Source: Argopecten irradians
Lineage: Eukaryota; Mollusca; Bivalvia; Pectinida; Pectinidae
Assembly: GCF_041381155.1 (NCBI RefSeq)
Contig: NC_091146.1
Location: forward strand, 496,001 to 560,000
DNA length: 64,000 nucleotides
Direction: 5' to 3'
Within the stretch, counting starts at the first letter, position 1. The number at the start of each line of letters is the position of its first letter. A program made the translations under genes and the position numbers. Under the pieces are notes generated by a model. It was not told where the DNA came from. It did no database searches and saw only the letters and a program-made list of their open reading frames with translations. This document shows, piece after piece, positions 46,640-59,600 of the stretch.

Positions 46640-47222
46640 TTTGCCCACCATGATCAGATAGTGGGCTTTCGTCCGTGGTGCGGTGTCCGTCGTCCGCCGT
46701 CCGATCGTCGTCCATCCGTAAACAATGCTTGTTACTGCTATATCTTGAGACGTACGCCACGAATATTTCTCAAATTGAAAATACATGGTCCTCTTGGTCC
46801 CTAGGAGTGTCATGCTGATTTTCAGACTGATCCGAAAATAAAGATTATCTTGAATTTTGATAATTGAAGTTTGTTACAGATATTTCTCAGAAAGTACCAA
46901 AGGTATTTGTCTCAAATTTGATGTGCAGGTTTCCCTAGGGCCCTCGCTGTGCATGATTCATTTTGGTTCAGATCGGTGAACAAGAGGGATGAAAGGCTGC
47001 GATCTGTGATATTGATAATTTGAAGTTTGTTACCACTATTTCTCAGAAAGTACTTAATGTATTTGTCTCAAATTTGATGTGCAGGTTTTCCTAGGGCCCT
47101 CGCTGTGCATGATGTATTTTGGAACAGATCGGTGATCAAGGCGGCCGATCGGCTGCCATCTGTGATTTTGATAATTTGAAATTTGTTACCGCTATTTCTC
47201 AGAAAGTACTAAAGGTATTTGT
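46640..47222 (-). mobile_element. Helitron-like element, inverted and truncated
   Basis: Reading on the minus strand, the 3' end is at the left: an imperfect hairpin GCCCACCATGATCAGATAGTGGGC (46643-46666), a tract complementary to GGACGG/CGGACG (46675-46715), then about three units of roughly 150 bp with AAATTTGA...TTTCTGAGAAATA-type sequence. It is related to the elements at 1-649 and 21749-23323 but more diverged. The 5' terminus is missing; similarity ends near AAAGGTATTTGTTAAAC. Confidence 0.6.
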
Positions 47223-47739
47223 TAAACATAGATAACTTCACACATTGTTTTCGATTTGTTAAGTAGCTTCAATTATTTCTTTTAATTTCGGGTAAGTCAT
47301 TAGGTAATTAATTACATACATTTGTAATTATAATCAAGAATGTCACAAGGTCACTATTGTTTCACAGGCTTTCGACTCTGTAGATATACGGACACCTCTA
47401 TATGCGTAATATTGGGTACACATATAAAGGTTGTTCGTATATCATAGTCAAACGCCTATGAAGCAAATGAAAACTATAGTATACCGGTCTGGGTATGCAC
47501 TCAAGCATTACACAGGTAGGACAGTTTTTTTCATTTCAACCAATTTTATTGAATCAATCAAAATGATTGGGCAACAAGCTATATATGCCTATATAAAAGC
47601 CCTTTCCTAGCCAGAAACTATAATCAAACTAAAGTATATACATACATTTGTATATTAAGTTGATTAATCAACATCTTAATTAAACAAATTTGGTATGTAA
47701 CAAAAAATATTATAATTACTATTAATATGCCAATTATTT
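47223..47739. other. Non-coding stretch with a 65-bp repeat shared with 63.6 kb
   Basis: At about 47430-47495 the sequence GGTTGTTCGTATATCATAGT...ACCGGTCTGG matches 63594-63658 with few differences. It is otherwise AT-rich with nothing recognisable. Confidence 0.5.
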
Positions 47740-48354
47740 AAGGTCTCCATGAAAGCTGGGTCTACGTCCCGAGACTGGGTGAACTGGTCTCTTGCGGATG
47801 CACACCACTTTCGGGGGTGCGATGTGCGTCCGCGTGATATCGGTGTATCTGAAGGCTTTCATAGTAGCTCCAATTTGAGCCAACCTGTTTGCCGTGGGTT
47901 GCATCTCGTATCCGGGGGAAGAAGGTCCTGGTGGTTGAATAGGTTTTCCTCTTTTTTCCTTCCTTCTTTTACTGCTACACACTACTTTGGCTTCAGACTC
48001 CGGTTAGACGAGAGGTAGTATGGGCCCTGTATTATCAATCGGCTGGTCATGCCGAGCCCTTGGTTTCCAAGAAGGCGGTGGCTTAGGGTCAATCGTGAGT
48101 GTTTAATTTGGATTGTCTTGATTCTGATCGATCTTGCGGGTGTACTTACACCGGACTAATATTTATTATTAATCTCGCGAGCGTGCTGTCGCAAGCTTGA
48201 TTTGAATTACGTTCGTTCGAAATATTCTTCCGAGTATACTATCTGTGTATCCCTGGCACTCTGACACTGGATATCCGCGTCGTTGATAGTGTCCCCATGT
48301 TGGGCTCCGTGGCAGGTGGGGGCACAGGTAGCGAACGATATTTAACTCTCAAAG

Positions 48355-49719
48355 ATGGCTTCCAATAACAAAACAAAAGAAACCAAATCAAGTTCACAAA
48401 ACAAACCCAAAACACTAACTACAACTTTCCCACAGATTCTGATCATGTCCTCTACACAGAGCGCCAAGCCCACTGCAGGCTTATCGCCTTTATTATTGCG
48501 AAAGGGCATCAAAGGCATTGCCGGCGATGTCAAATCTGTTAAGCCTTTGGGATCGGGTGATCTCCTAATAGAGGTTTTCCGCAAGCAACAAGCGGATAAC
48601 CTCCTTGGAACCACCAGTTTTGCCGGCCTCACTGTGTGTGTTAAACCACACTCATCATTGAATTGAGCAAGGGGGTGATCAGGTGCCCAGCCTTGCGCAA
48701 TGCCAATGAGGCCGACATACTGTCATACTTCCAAGTGGAGTGCATTCCGGTCACGTACGTGAAAAGAATCATGACCAGAAAGAGTGGGAACTTGGTCCAA
48801 ACACACACGTTTATATTGACGTTTGCAACACCAACTTTACCACAGAGCGTAACTGTTGGTTACCAGCGTTATGCTGTTACCGTCTACATACCAAATCCAT
48901 TGAGGTGACGTAACTGCCAGAGGTACGGCCATCGTGAGGAGAGCAAATGAAGACGGAAGATGGTATGTCAGTACTGTGGCCGTGAAGGTCACTACGAAAA
49001 AGATGAATGTGGCATTGTCGACCGTCACTGCGTCAATTGCGGGGATGACCATGCTGCGTCTGCTCGCACCTGTCCTGCCTGGACTCGGGAGAGGGAGATA
49101 TTACGGGTCAAATATACCCGAGGTGTCTCCTTCCCTGAAGCTAGGAGGATAGTCGAGTGTTCAGATCTGACTGTTGTCACCGTCAAACATGCGTCAGTCC
49201 AGGCCTTGGTCGATGCGCCTAACTGGGGCAGACCCTGACATGGCTGATGCTAAGGCCTGTAAAGTCAGTATGGGGGACCCGAATCGGTTCAAGTCGGGTC
49301 AAGTGAAACAACGTCCAAAACCACAGACACAGCCACAGTACAAACCACAGACAAAACCACCTGCTGGGCAACCTGGAGCTAAAACGGCAATGCCACCGGC
49401 GTCTCCAGGAAGTACACAACATAAAATTCATACAACACCAAGCATACGAACAAAAATTACCGCCTCCCGTCATAGACGCACTCTATCTCAACCGTCTATT
49501 GACGTTAAAAAGCTTGCTGGTAACGCCAAGCGACCAGCAAATACACCACCGCAGGAGCAACGGCAGACCAAAACCACCAAGGTTAGGCTGTCGAGGCTCC
49601 CAGAAATTAACAACAAGCCCAGTAAGGGATCAGATGACCCTGTCCATAGTCGAAACATCTATGATGTTCTCTCGGACGACAGCGAGTCATATCGTCACCA
49701 AACAATCTACTTCAAGTAG
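48355..49719 (+). pseudogene. LINE ORF1, gag-like protein with CCHC zinc knuckles
   Basis: Starts MASNNKTKE at 48355. The first frame ends at 48666, and one base is missing near 48661 before the frame continues as SKGVIRCPALRNANEADIL. The first zinc knuckle is damaged: its first Cys codon is TGA (48906-48908), followed by RNCQRYGHREES and a second stop. Two further knuckles are intact: CQYCGREGHYEKDEC and CVNCGDDHAASARTC. A frameshift near 49235 leads into a Pro/Gln/Lys-rich basic tail ending at 49719. By family, ORF1 binds LINE RNA as a nucleic-acid chaperone. Not functional here. Confidence 0.75.
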
Positions 49720-49755
49720 TCCTGTCGGTCCGACAAGCTATCCTCAGGGAGCACC

Positions 49756-52700
49756 ATGACAACCACAATCATACAATGGAACATACGCGGATTTAAAGCG
49801 AACATAGAAGAACTGAAACATCTCTTACAAGCAAAGAACCCATCCATATTCTGCCTCCAAGAAATCATGCTGAAAGACACCATCAGTCTCAGACAATTTA
49901 CATTATACACCAATACTCCAACAACAGGCGGCCGGGCATCAGGTGGTGTGGCGGAGGCGGTGCATAAAAACGTCCCCCACAGACACATCCAGCTAAATAC
50001 CACCCTACAAGCTGTTGCCGTAAGTGCAACTCTTCACAGAAAAATAACAATCTGTTCTATATATTTACCTCCAAATAATCCATTTAGTTGTGATGAACTA
50101 AGTAACCTCGTACCTCAACTACCAGTGCCATATATTATCATGGATGACTTTAACGGTCATAATAGCCTCTGGGGCTCCCCAGGTATTGATGATAGAGGTA
50201 GACGTATCGAAGAGTTTATTGATAAAAACAGCTTATGTCTTTATAACACCAATGCCCCAACATATTTACACCCTGCCTCTGACTCGCTTACCCACATTGA
50301 TCTATTGTTATGCCACATATCAATTCTTCGGGATTATGATTGGAGGGTCAACGATGATCTTTGTGGAAGCGATCACTTTCCAGTTATATTAAAAACATAG
50401 AGTCACCAAAACTTGAGGAGCCGATTCCTCGTTGGAATTTACATAAGGCGGAATGGGTTCAGTTTAAAACCTTATGCGCCGAGGAGCTCATCGCGGATAA
50501 TTTTTTGAACCTCGATGACCCTATTAAAATTTTCACAGAAGCGCTCACTTCTATCGCTACAAAAACCATACCAAAATCCGTGCCAAAAGCTACAAAGTTC
50601 CTTCTGTCAAATGATTCATTTATCAATAGATCTGGTAGAAATGCAGCTCTGAGGCGATACTTCGCTTCGCCAACCGTCTCAAATAATAACAATTTTAAAA
50701 TATGGAGAGCTAAAGCTCGAAGGTCTATTAAGTCCGACAAGAAAAGTACTTGGAAAGAGTACGTTTCAAAAATTAACTCCAATACATCTTGGGAAATGAT
50801 TGGCAAAATTAGTGGGAAAAGAAAACCAACTCCATCATCCCACCTCATTAACAAAAATAAAATCTTTTCTACTAAATCCGAAATACCCGACGCCTTTGCT
50901 AAAAATTTCGCTGAACATTCATCGGTCAAAAATAATTCCAAAAAATTCCAAAAATTTAAAAAAGAGAAGGAAAAGAGACGTCTAAATTTTAAATCCTCAA
51001 ATACTGAAAGTTACAATAGGCCTTTCGAGCTACCAGAACTGCTCGAGTCCCTCGAGAAATCAAAGGACTCGGCAGTTGGACCAGACGAAATTCCATATAT
51101 AAACGTTTTTAAAACAATTACCAGACGCTTCACTAAACTGTCTTTTAACTATATTTAACCAAGTCTATTCTTCTGGCAAAATTCCCGAGTCTTGGAAGGA
51201 ATCCACTATTATACCCCTTCCGAAGCCCGGGAAGGATGCTACTGATGCCAATAACTATCGTCCTATCTCACTGACGAGCTGCATTTGTAAAACTCTTGAA
51301 CGAATGATAAATACTAGATTAGTTTGGTTCTTGGAATCAAACAATATTTTACGTCCTTTGCAAAGCGGCTTTAGAAGCCGCAGGGGAACGGTCGACCATT
51401 TAGTTAGACTAGAAAAATTGATACGAGAAGCCTTTGCCAAGAAAGAATACCTTGTGACCGTATTCTTTGACCTTGAAAAGGCATACGACACAACTTGGCA
51501 ATATGGAATCATGAACGATCTCCATGATATCGGTATACGTGGTAATTTGCCAAAGTTTATTTCAAATTTTATATCTGACAGGCATTTCAAAGTTCGAACG
51601 GGTTCAACTTATTCAGAAAATGGCTTTAGATTTTCAAGATAAAAAAACTGTCTGCATGCATTTCTGTCAAAAACGAAAACCACATAATGATCCAGACCTC
51701 ACACTCAATGGAATTAAAATTCCAGTAGTTGAACAAACTAAATTTCTTGGATTAATATTTGATTCGAAACTGTCCTTTGTACCACACATAAAACATCTGA
51801 AGGATAAGTGCTCGAAGGCGCTGAACATTCTACGTGTTCTGTCCCATTCTGATTAGGGTGCAGACCGTGAAATGTTTCTGTGTATCTACCGGACACTTAT
51901 TAGATCAAAACTTGACTACGGCTCGATTGTCTATGGATCGGCTTGCAGCTCCTATCTACAGATGCTTGACCCTATCCAGAATCAGGGACTGCGTCTGGCA
52001 CATGGAGCTTTTCGACCAACACCTGTGAAGAGTCTCCTTGTGGAAGCTAATGAGCCATCTCTAGACGATCGACGAAAGAAATTTTCCTTACAGTATGCTG
52101 CTCAACTGAAATCCAATCCAAAAAAACCCGCATTCGATCTTGTATTTAATCCACAACACCAGGACATATTCAGACAAAAGCAAAAGCTCATACCAACATT
52201 TGGCATCAGAATTTCGAAGTTTTTGCAGGAACTAAATATAAATTTCGACACCATTGACGAGTACACCATATCGGATGTACCACAATGGCTCATTCAAACA
52301 CCTGATATCAATTTATCTTTTTGCATGAAAGGGCAATGTCCAGTGCATTACCCGAAGAACATAAATCCTCCTTTCGGGAGTGCATCAGGACTTTCCCTGA
52401 TCATGTTAAGATCTACACTGACGGCTCAAAAGATGGCAATAAAGTTGCGGCAGCATGCTGTACATCTAATCTGTTGCCTCCATTTTCTCTGCGGAAGCTT
52501 GTGCTATCGGTCTTGCTCTTGACCACATCGAAGAACACCGCATTGAAAAGGCAATCATCTGTTCAGACTCTCTTTCGGTTCTTCAGGCTTTGAAATCAAG
52601 AAACCCTAGAAATACTCTAATCCAAAATCTTTTAATCCAAACATTTCGATTATCTTCTAAAACTCAAATTACTTATCTCTGGATTCCCAGTCATGTGGGT

Positions 52701-53174
52701 ATAAAGGGGAATGAACAGGCTGATAAAGCAGCTAAGACTGCTCTTCGCCTAGCACAAACAGATTTGAAACTACCATACACCGATATCAAACCTTCAATTC
52801 AGTCAGCCATCAAACACCATTGGCAACAAAGGTGGTCTACCGAAACAAACAGTAAACTGTTTAAAATTCAACCTACACTTACTCCTAAACTGCCCAGTCG
52901 GAGATACCGCAGAGAGAAAGTTGTTCTCTCTCGGCTCCGAACTGGACACACATATTTTATACATTCCTATCTATTGAGAGGGGAGGATCCTCCCACATGC
53001 AATGCATGTGATTCTCCTCTCACAGTGGAGCATATTTTAGTGCACTGTATTGATTTTAAGCACATACGAGATAAGTACTACGATGTCTCCGACATGTACA
53101 CTTTGTTCAATGTCGTGAGACATAATCGTATTTTTAATTATCTCAAAGAAATCGGTATTTTAGATAAAATATGA
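49756..53174 (+). pseudogene. LINE ORF2: endonuclease, reverse transcriptase, RNase H (dead)
   Basis: The endonuclease occupies 49756-50398 (QWNIRG, CLQEIM, YLPPNN, MDDFNGHNSLWG, GSDHFPV). One base is missing in the A run near 50392. A linker and RT start (SAVGPDEIPY) follow, with another frameshift near 51105, then NYRPISLTSC, RSRRGTVDHL and FFDLEKAYDTTWQ. At about 51617 roughly 190 bp are deleted relative to the 15.4-17.5 kb copy, removing PQGG and the catalytic FVDD. A TAG at 51854-51856 replaces Trp. About 29 bp are missing in RNase H near 52468. The C-terminal WIPSHVGIKGNEQADKAAK and CNACDSPLTVEHILVHC are intact. Confidence 0.85.
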
Positions 53175-53450
53175 ACGTTTTCTCATCATATCATCGTATC
53201 AACTCAATATTTCATTGTTTCATCAACATTGTGCATGAGTTTTCTTGTGTGTTTTAGCCAAAACTATTTTATCCCATGCAAACCTCTTTTTTATCAAATA
53301 AACGTTAACAATATGTGTTTTTTTAGTCCTTACTTGCCTTTTCTTACCCTGATCTTTTATCCTGATATTAATGCCTGACTTGAGTTTGGCCCTAAATGAC
53401 CTTAGTTGTCGATGGGCCGTAAAACTCAAACAAACAAACAAACAAACAAA

Positions 53451-53685
53451 GCCAAGTATTATACTCTTATGTATATAGAAGTTCTGATCGCCATCACTAC
53501 CCACCATCACCATACAGGAAGTTTATAAACAATAATAAGAATATTTGGTCATAATTTGGATATTTGGATATTTGGAAGACCCAAACAATATCAAAAATGG
53601 TGTACATGGGTGTACAGACACACACGCATACACACACATATATGTTTGGATATATAAATAAATCAGATAATTCGTTTGGTATTGA
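53451..53685. other. Spacer between two LINE 3' ends, with AC microsatellite
   Basis: Holds a CACACA/ACACAT run near 53618-53642 and a short GGATATTTGGATATTTGG repeat. It probably includes the 3' UTR of the minus-strand LINE ending at 53686. Confidence 0.45.
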
Positions 53686-56600
53686 TTAAAAGAATTGAAA
53701 TACATTTGAATATATTTGCATTAACTCATCTGGGCATTGTAAACATCCATTAAGTGCTACAGTAAGGGAATTATGTAAGTGGTTATGTAAGTGGTAATTT
53801 TCATATAGTTTCAGGGTATCAATTAATATTTGTCTTTCATTAATAAAGAGTGCACATTCGAATAAATAATGGAAAACGGTTTCTTGTGGGTATCCGCACT
53901 CGCAATTTGGAAAATCTAATAAGTGATCATTGAATAAGTCATACTTAAGATTACTAGCATTATTTCTAAGTTGGCAGAGAATGATGTTTAATTTTCTAGG
54001 TTCATAATTTTGAAAAGTGACAGTTACTTTAATACCTTTTTGTTCTATTTATTCATTAGGTTTATGAATTGTGAAAGAGTTGGTGCATCAATACGTGAAG
54101 TGTCTTATGTATTGTAATCATTTAATGTAGATGGAAAATAACTGGTAGAATAGGTGGATTAAATATTCTGTTTTCCCCCAATTGATATCTATTATTTATA
54201 TTGTCATTTATGTATGGATTTATAATTTCTTTTAAGTATGGTGGTGAATCAGAGTTTAAAATTTTATACATAAGAGATAACTTCTTTTTTGTCGCCTTTC
54301 GGCAAAGGTTTCCCACTGTAATTCATTATAAATTTTTGAATGTGAAGTACCCTACGTAGGCCAGTAATTATTCAAGCTGCATCTAACTGTATTGATTCTA
54401 AAAATGATTTTTTAAATTCTGAACAATTATCCAAGACTTCACTAACATATTCTAGAATTGGCCTAATATAAGTTGTATACATAATAATTAGAGATTTTCT
54501 ATCAAATGAGTTTTAAAGATTTCGCATGATGTTGATTCTTTTGTATGTTTTATTATAAGTATGCTGTATATGTTCTGACCACTTTCCTCCATCTTCACTG
54601 AAGGTTAGACCAAGGTGATTGTGACATCTTTTATTCGCTAATGGTTCATTTAGAAAGTCAATTGGTGGATGGTTAATTTTTTTTTACGACTAAAAGTTAC
54701 AGTTTCAGATACATTAGATTTCAAATCCCACTTTTTAGCCCAATTACTAACGTTTTGTAAATCACGTGAAAGTTTTTTCTGCTGCTTGAATTGGATTATT
54801 ATCTATAATTACATATATTGATGTGTCAGCAAAGAGTTTGATGTTGTTATCAACTTGGTCTGTTATGTCATTTATATATAAGAGAAACAAGAATGGTCCG
54901 AAAATAGATCCCTGAGGGATTCCAACATTTACAATGTTACAGTTTGAAAAATGACCTTCAGTGGGGACTCTTTGTTTTCTCGCACATAAATAGTCTTTAA
55001 ACCAAGAACATTTTTTACCTTTGATACCATATGATTCTAATTTATGCAGGAGGTCTGTGTGCCATACCCTATCAAAAGCCTTGCTTACATCACAGAATAC
55101 AAATCTTAATTCATTTCCCTTATCTAAATTACTGATGATTAAATGGCATATAGATAATAATTGATTACATGTAGTTGTAGAGTCACCAGGTAAGAAGCCG
55201 GATTGGTGTTTAGATATGATTTCATATTCAACTAGATAATTGTAAAAAAATTTAAAACTATTTTCTCTATGATTTTACTAAAGCAGGAAGTGATTGAAAT
55301 TGGTCTGTAATTAGTTGCATCATTGATTGAGCCTTTACCTTATAAATGGCATGAAGATTGGCCATTTTCCAAGACAAAGGATTTTTTCAGTTTGTATTGT
55401 TTTGTTAAATAGTAATGTTAGTGGTGTAGCGATAGAGGTTTGAAGTCTTTTGATTACTTTTGGAATCATTTCATCAGGACCAGGAGGTTTTTGATTAGCT
55501 GAGCAATCACATCTTGCTCTGTTATAATCATGTTATTTAACATAGAAGGAAATGGATCAGGAGGGAGGGGGGCTGTTCTAGATCAGGAGGGGGAGGCTGT
55601 TCTAGATCAGGAGGGGGAGGCTGTTCTAGATCAGGAGGGGGAGGCTGTTCTAGATCAGGAGGGGGAGGCTGTTCTAGATCAGGAGGGGGAGGCTGTTCTA
55701 GATCAGGAGGGGGAGGCTTTTTTAGATCAGGAGGGGGAGGCTGTTCTAGATCAGGAGGGGGAGGCTGTTCTAGATCAGGAGGGGGAGGTCTAGATCAGGA
55801 GGGGGACTGTTCTAGATCAGGAGGGGGAGGCTGTTCTAGATCAGGAGGGGGAGGCTGTTCTAGATCAGGAGGGGGAGTATGTTCTAGATCAGGAGGGGGA
55901 GGCTGTTCTAGATCAGGAGCGGGAGGCTGTTCTAGATCAGAGGGGGAGTGTTCTAGATCAGGAGGGGGAGGCTGTTCTAGATCAGGAGGGGGAGGCTGTT
56001 CTAGATCAGGAGGGGGAGGCTGTTCTAGATCAGGAGGGGGAGGCTGTTCTAGATCAGGAGGGGGAGGCTGTTCTAGATCAGGAGGGGGAGGCTGTTCTAG
56101 ATCAGGAGGGGGAGGCTGTTCTAGATCAGGAGGGGGAGGCTGTTCTAGATCAGGAGGGGGAGGCTGTTCTAGATCAGGAGGGGGAGGCTGTTCTAGATCA
56201 GGAGGGAGAGGCTGTTCTAGATCAGGAGGGGGAGGCTGTTCTAGATCAGGAGGGGGAGGCTGTTCTAGATCAGGAGGGGGAGGCTGTTCTAGATCAGGAG
56301 GGGGAGGCTGTTCTAGATCAGGAGGGGGAGGCTGTTCTAGATCAGGAGGGGGAGGCTGTTCTAGATCAGGAGGGGGAGGCTGTTCTAGATCAGGAGGGGG
56401 AGGCTGTTCTAGATCAGGAGGGGGAGGCTGTTCTAGATCAGGAGGGGGAGGCTGTTCTAGATCAGGAGGGGGAGGCTGTTCTAGATCAGGAGGGGGAGGC
56501 TGTTCTAGATCAGGAGGGGGAGGCTGTTCTAGATCAGGAGGGGGAGGCTGTTCTAGATCAGGAGGGGGAGGCTGTTCTAGATCAGGAGGGGGAGGCTGTT

Positions 56601-59600
56601 CTAGATCAGGAGGGGGAGGCTGTTCTAGATCAGGAGGGGGAGGCTGTTCTAGATCAGGAGGGGGAGGCTGTTCTAGATCAGGAGGGGGGAGGCTGTTCTA
56701 GATCAGGAGGGGGGAGGCTGTTCTAGATCAGGAGGGGGAGGCTGTTCTAGATCAGGAGGGGGAGGCTGTTCTAGATCAGGAGGGGGAGGCTGTTCTAGAT
56801 CAGGAGGGGGAGGCTGTTCTAGATCAGGAGGGGGAGGCTGTTCTAGATCAGGAGGGGGAGGTGTTCTAGATCAGGAGGGGGAGGCTGTTCTAGATCAGGA
56901 GGGGGAGGCTGTTCTAGATCAGGAGGGGGAGGCTGTTCTAGATCAGGGGAGGGGGAGGGAGTGTTCTAGATCAGGAGGGGGAGGCTGTTCTAGATCAGGA
57001 GGGGGAGGCTGTTCTAGATCAGGAGGGGGAGGCTGTTCTAGATCAGGAGGGGGAGGCTGTTCTAGATCAGGAGGGGGAGGCTGTTCTAGATCAGGAGGGG
57101 GAGGCTGTTCTAGATCAGGAGGGGGAGGCTGTTCTAGATCAGGAGGGGGAGGCTGTTCTAGATCAGGAGGGGGAGGCTGTTCTAGATCAGGAGGGGGAGG
57201 TGTTCTGTCAGGGGGGGGGCTGTTCTAGATCAGGAGGGGGAGGCTGTTCTAGATCAGGAGGGGGAGGCTGTTCTAGATGGAGGGGGAGGCTGTTCTAGAT
57301 CAGGAGGGGGAGGCTGTTCTAGATCAGGAGGGGGGGCTGTTCTAGATCAGGAGGGGGAGGCTGTTCTAGATCAGGAGGGGGAGGCTGTTCTAGATCAGGA
57401 GGGGGAGGCTGTTCTAGATCAGGAGGGGGGAGGCTGTTCTAGATCAGGAGGGGGGGCTGTTCTAGATCAGGAGGGGGAGGCTGTTTAGTTCTAGATCAGG
57501 AGGGGGAGGCTGTTCTAGATCAGGAGGGGGAGGCTGTTCTAGATCAGGAGGGGGAGGCTGTTCTAGATCAGGAGGGGGAGGCTGTTCTAGATCAGGAGGG
57601 GGAGTATGTTCTAGATCAGGAGGGGGAGGCTGTTCTAGATCAGGAGGGGGAGGCTGTTCTAGATCATCAGGAGGGGGAGTATGTTCTAGATCAGGAGGGG
57701 GAGGCTGTTCTAGATCAGGAGGGGGAGGCTGTTCTAGATCAGGAGGGGGAGGCTGTTCTAGATCAGGAGGGGGAGGCTGTTCTAGATCAGGAGGGGGAGG
57801 CTGTTCTAGATCAGGAGGGGGAGGCTGTTCTAGATCAGGAGGGGGAGGCTGTTCTAGATCAGGAGGGGGAGGCTGTTCTAGATCAGGAGGGGGAGGCTGT
57901 TCTAGATCAGGACTGTTAGATCGGAGGGGGAGGCTGTTCTAGATCAGGAGGGGGAGGCTGTTCTAGATCAGGAGGGGGGAGGCTGTTCTAGATCAGGAGG
58001 GGGAGGCTGTTCTAGATCAGGAGGGGGAGGCTGTTCTAGATCAGGAGGGGGAGGCTGTTCTAGATCAGGAGGGGGGAGGGTGTTCTAGATCAGGAGGGGG
58101 AGGGCTGTTCTAGATCAGGAGGGGGAGGCTGTTCTAGATCAGGAGGGGGAGGCTGTTCTAGATCAGGAGGGGGAGGCTGTTCTAGATCAGGAGGGGGAGG
58201 CTGTTCTAGATCAGGAGGGGGAGGCTGTTCTAGATCAGGGGGGGAGGCTGTTCTAGATCAGGAGGGGGAGGCTGTTCTAGATCAGGAGGGGGAGGCTGTT
58301 CTAGATCAGGAGGGGGAGGCTGTTCTAGATCAGGAGGGGGAGGCTGTTCTAGATCAGGAGGGGGGAGGCTGTTCTAGATCAGGAGGGGGAGGCTGTTCTA
58401 GATCAGGAGGGGGAGGCTGTTCTAGATCAGGAGGGGGAGGCTGTTCTAGATCAGGAGGGGGAGGCTGTTCTAGATCAGGAGGGGGAGGCTGTTCTAGATC
58501 AGGAGGGGGGGGGCTGTTCTAGATCAGGAGGGGGAGGCTGTTCTAGATCAGGAGGGGGAGGCTGTTCTAGATCAGGAGGGGGAGGCTGTTCTAGATCAGG
58601 AGGGGGAGGCTGTTCTAGATCAGGAGGGGGAGGCTGTTCTAGATCAGGAGGGGGAGGCTGTTCTAGATCAGGAGGGGGAGGCTGTTCTAGATCAGGAGGG
58701 GGAGGCTGTTCTAGATCAGGAGGGGGAGGCTGTTCTAGATCAGGAGGGGGAGGCTGTTCTAGATCAGGAGGGGGAGGCTGTTCTAGATCAGGAGGGGGAG
58801 GCTGTTCTAGATCAGGAGGGGGAGGCTGTTCTAGATCAGGAGGGGGAGGCTGTTCTAGATCAGGAGGGGGAGGCTGTTCTAGATCGGGGGGGGGAGGCTG
58901 TTCTAGATCAGGAGGGGGAGGCTTTCTAGATCAGGAGGGGGAGGCTGTTCTAGATCAGGAGGGGGAGGCTGTTCTAGATCAGGAGGGGGAGGCTGTTCTA
59001 GATCAGGAGGGGGATCAGGTCAGGAGGGGAGGCTGGGGAGGGGGAGGCTGTTCTAGATCAGGAGGGGGAGGCTGTTCTAGATCAGGAGGGGGGAGGCTGT
59101 TCTAGATCAGGAGGGGGAGGCTGTTCTAGATCAGGAGGGGGAGGCTGTTCTAGATCAGGAGGGGGAGGCTGTTCTAGATCAGGAGGGGGAGGCTGTTCTA
59201 GATCAGGAGGGGGAGGCTGTTCTAGATCAGGAGGGGAGGGGGGAGGCTGTTCTAGATCAGGAGGGGGAGGCTGTTCTAGATCAGGAGGGGGAGGCTGTTC
59301 TAGATCAGGAGGGGGAGGCTGTTCTAGATCAGGAGGGGGAGGCTGTTCTAGATCAGGAGGGGGAGGCTGTTCTAGATCAGGAGGGGGAGGCTGTTCTAGA
59401 TCAGGAGGGGGGAGGCTGTTCTAGATCAGGAGGGGGAGGCTGTTCTAGATCAGAGGGGAGGCTGTTCTAGATCAGGAGGGGGAGGCTGTTCTAGATCAGG
59501 AGGGGGAGGTGTTCTAGATCAGGAGGGGGAGGCTGTTCTAGATCAGGAGGGGGAGGCTGTTCTAGATCAGGAGGGGGGAGGCTGTTCTAGATCAGGAGGG

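Larger units (their letters stand above)
47740..53450 (+). mobile_element. Nearly full-length LINE with gag-like ORF1 and EN-RT-RNase H ORF2
   Basis: The GC-richer 5' UTR begins around 47740, ORF1 covers 48355-49719, ORF2 starts 36 bp later at 49756 and its frame ends at 53174, and the 3' end is (CAAA)n at 53428-53450. It is the same family as 15386-17524 and 25961-26954. The order (CCHC-bearing ORF1, APE endonuclease, RT, RNase H) places it in the I/Jockey-group LINEs; I or Nimb clade is my best guess. Multiple frameshifts, stops and two internal deletions show the copy is inactive. The exact 5' boundary and target duplication are not resolved. Confidence 0.85.

Noticed and set aside
47734-48018. 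Small gene of about 89 codons near 47.75 kb
   Set aside because: It lies in the GC-richer 5' region of the LINE with an overlapping frame on the other strand; best explained as LINE 5' UTR.
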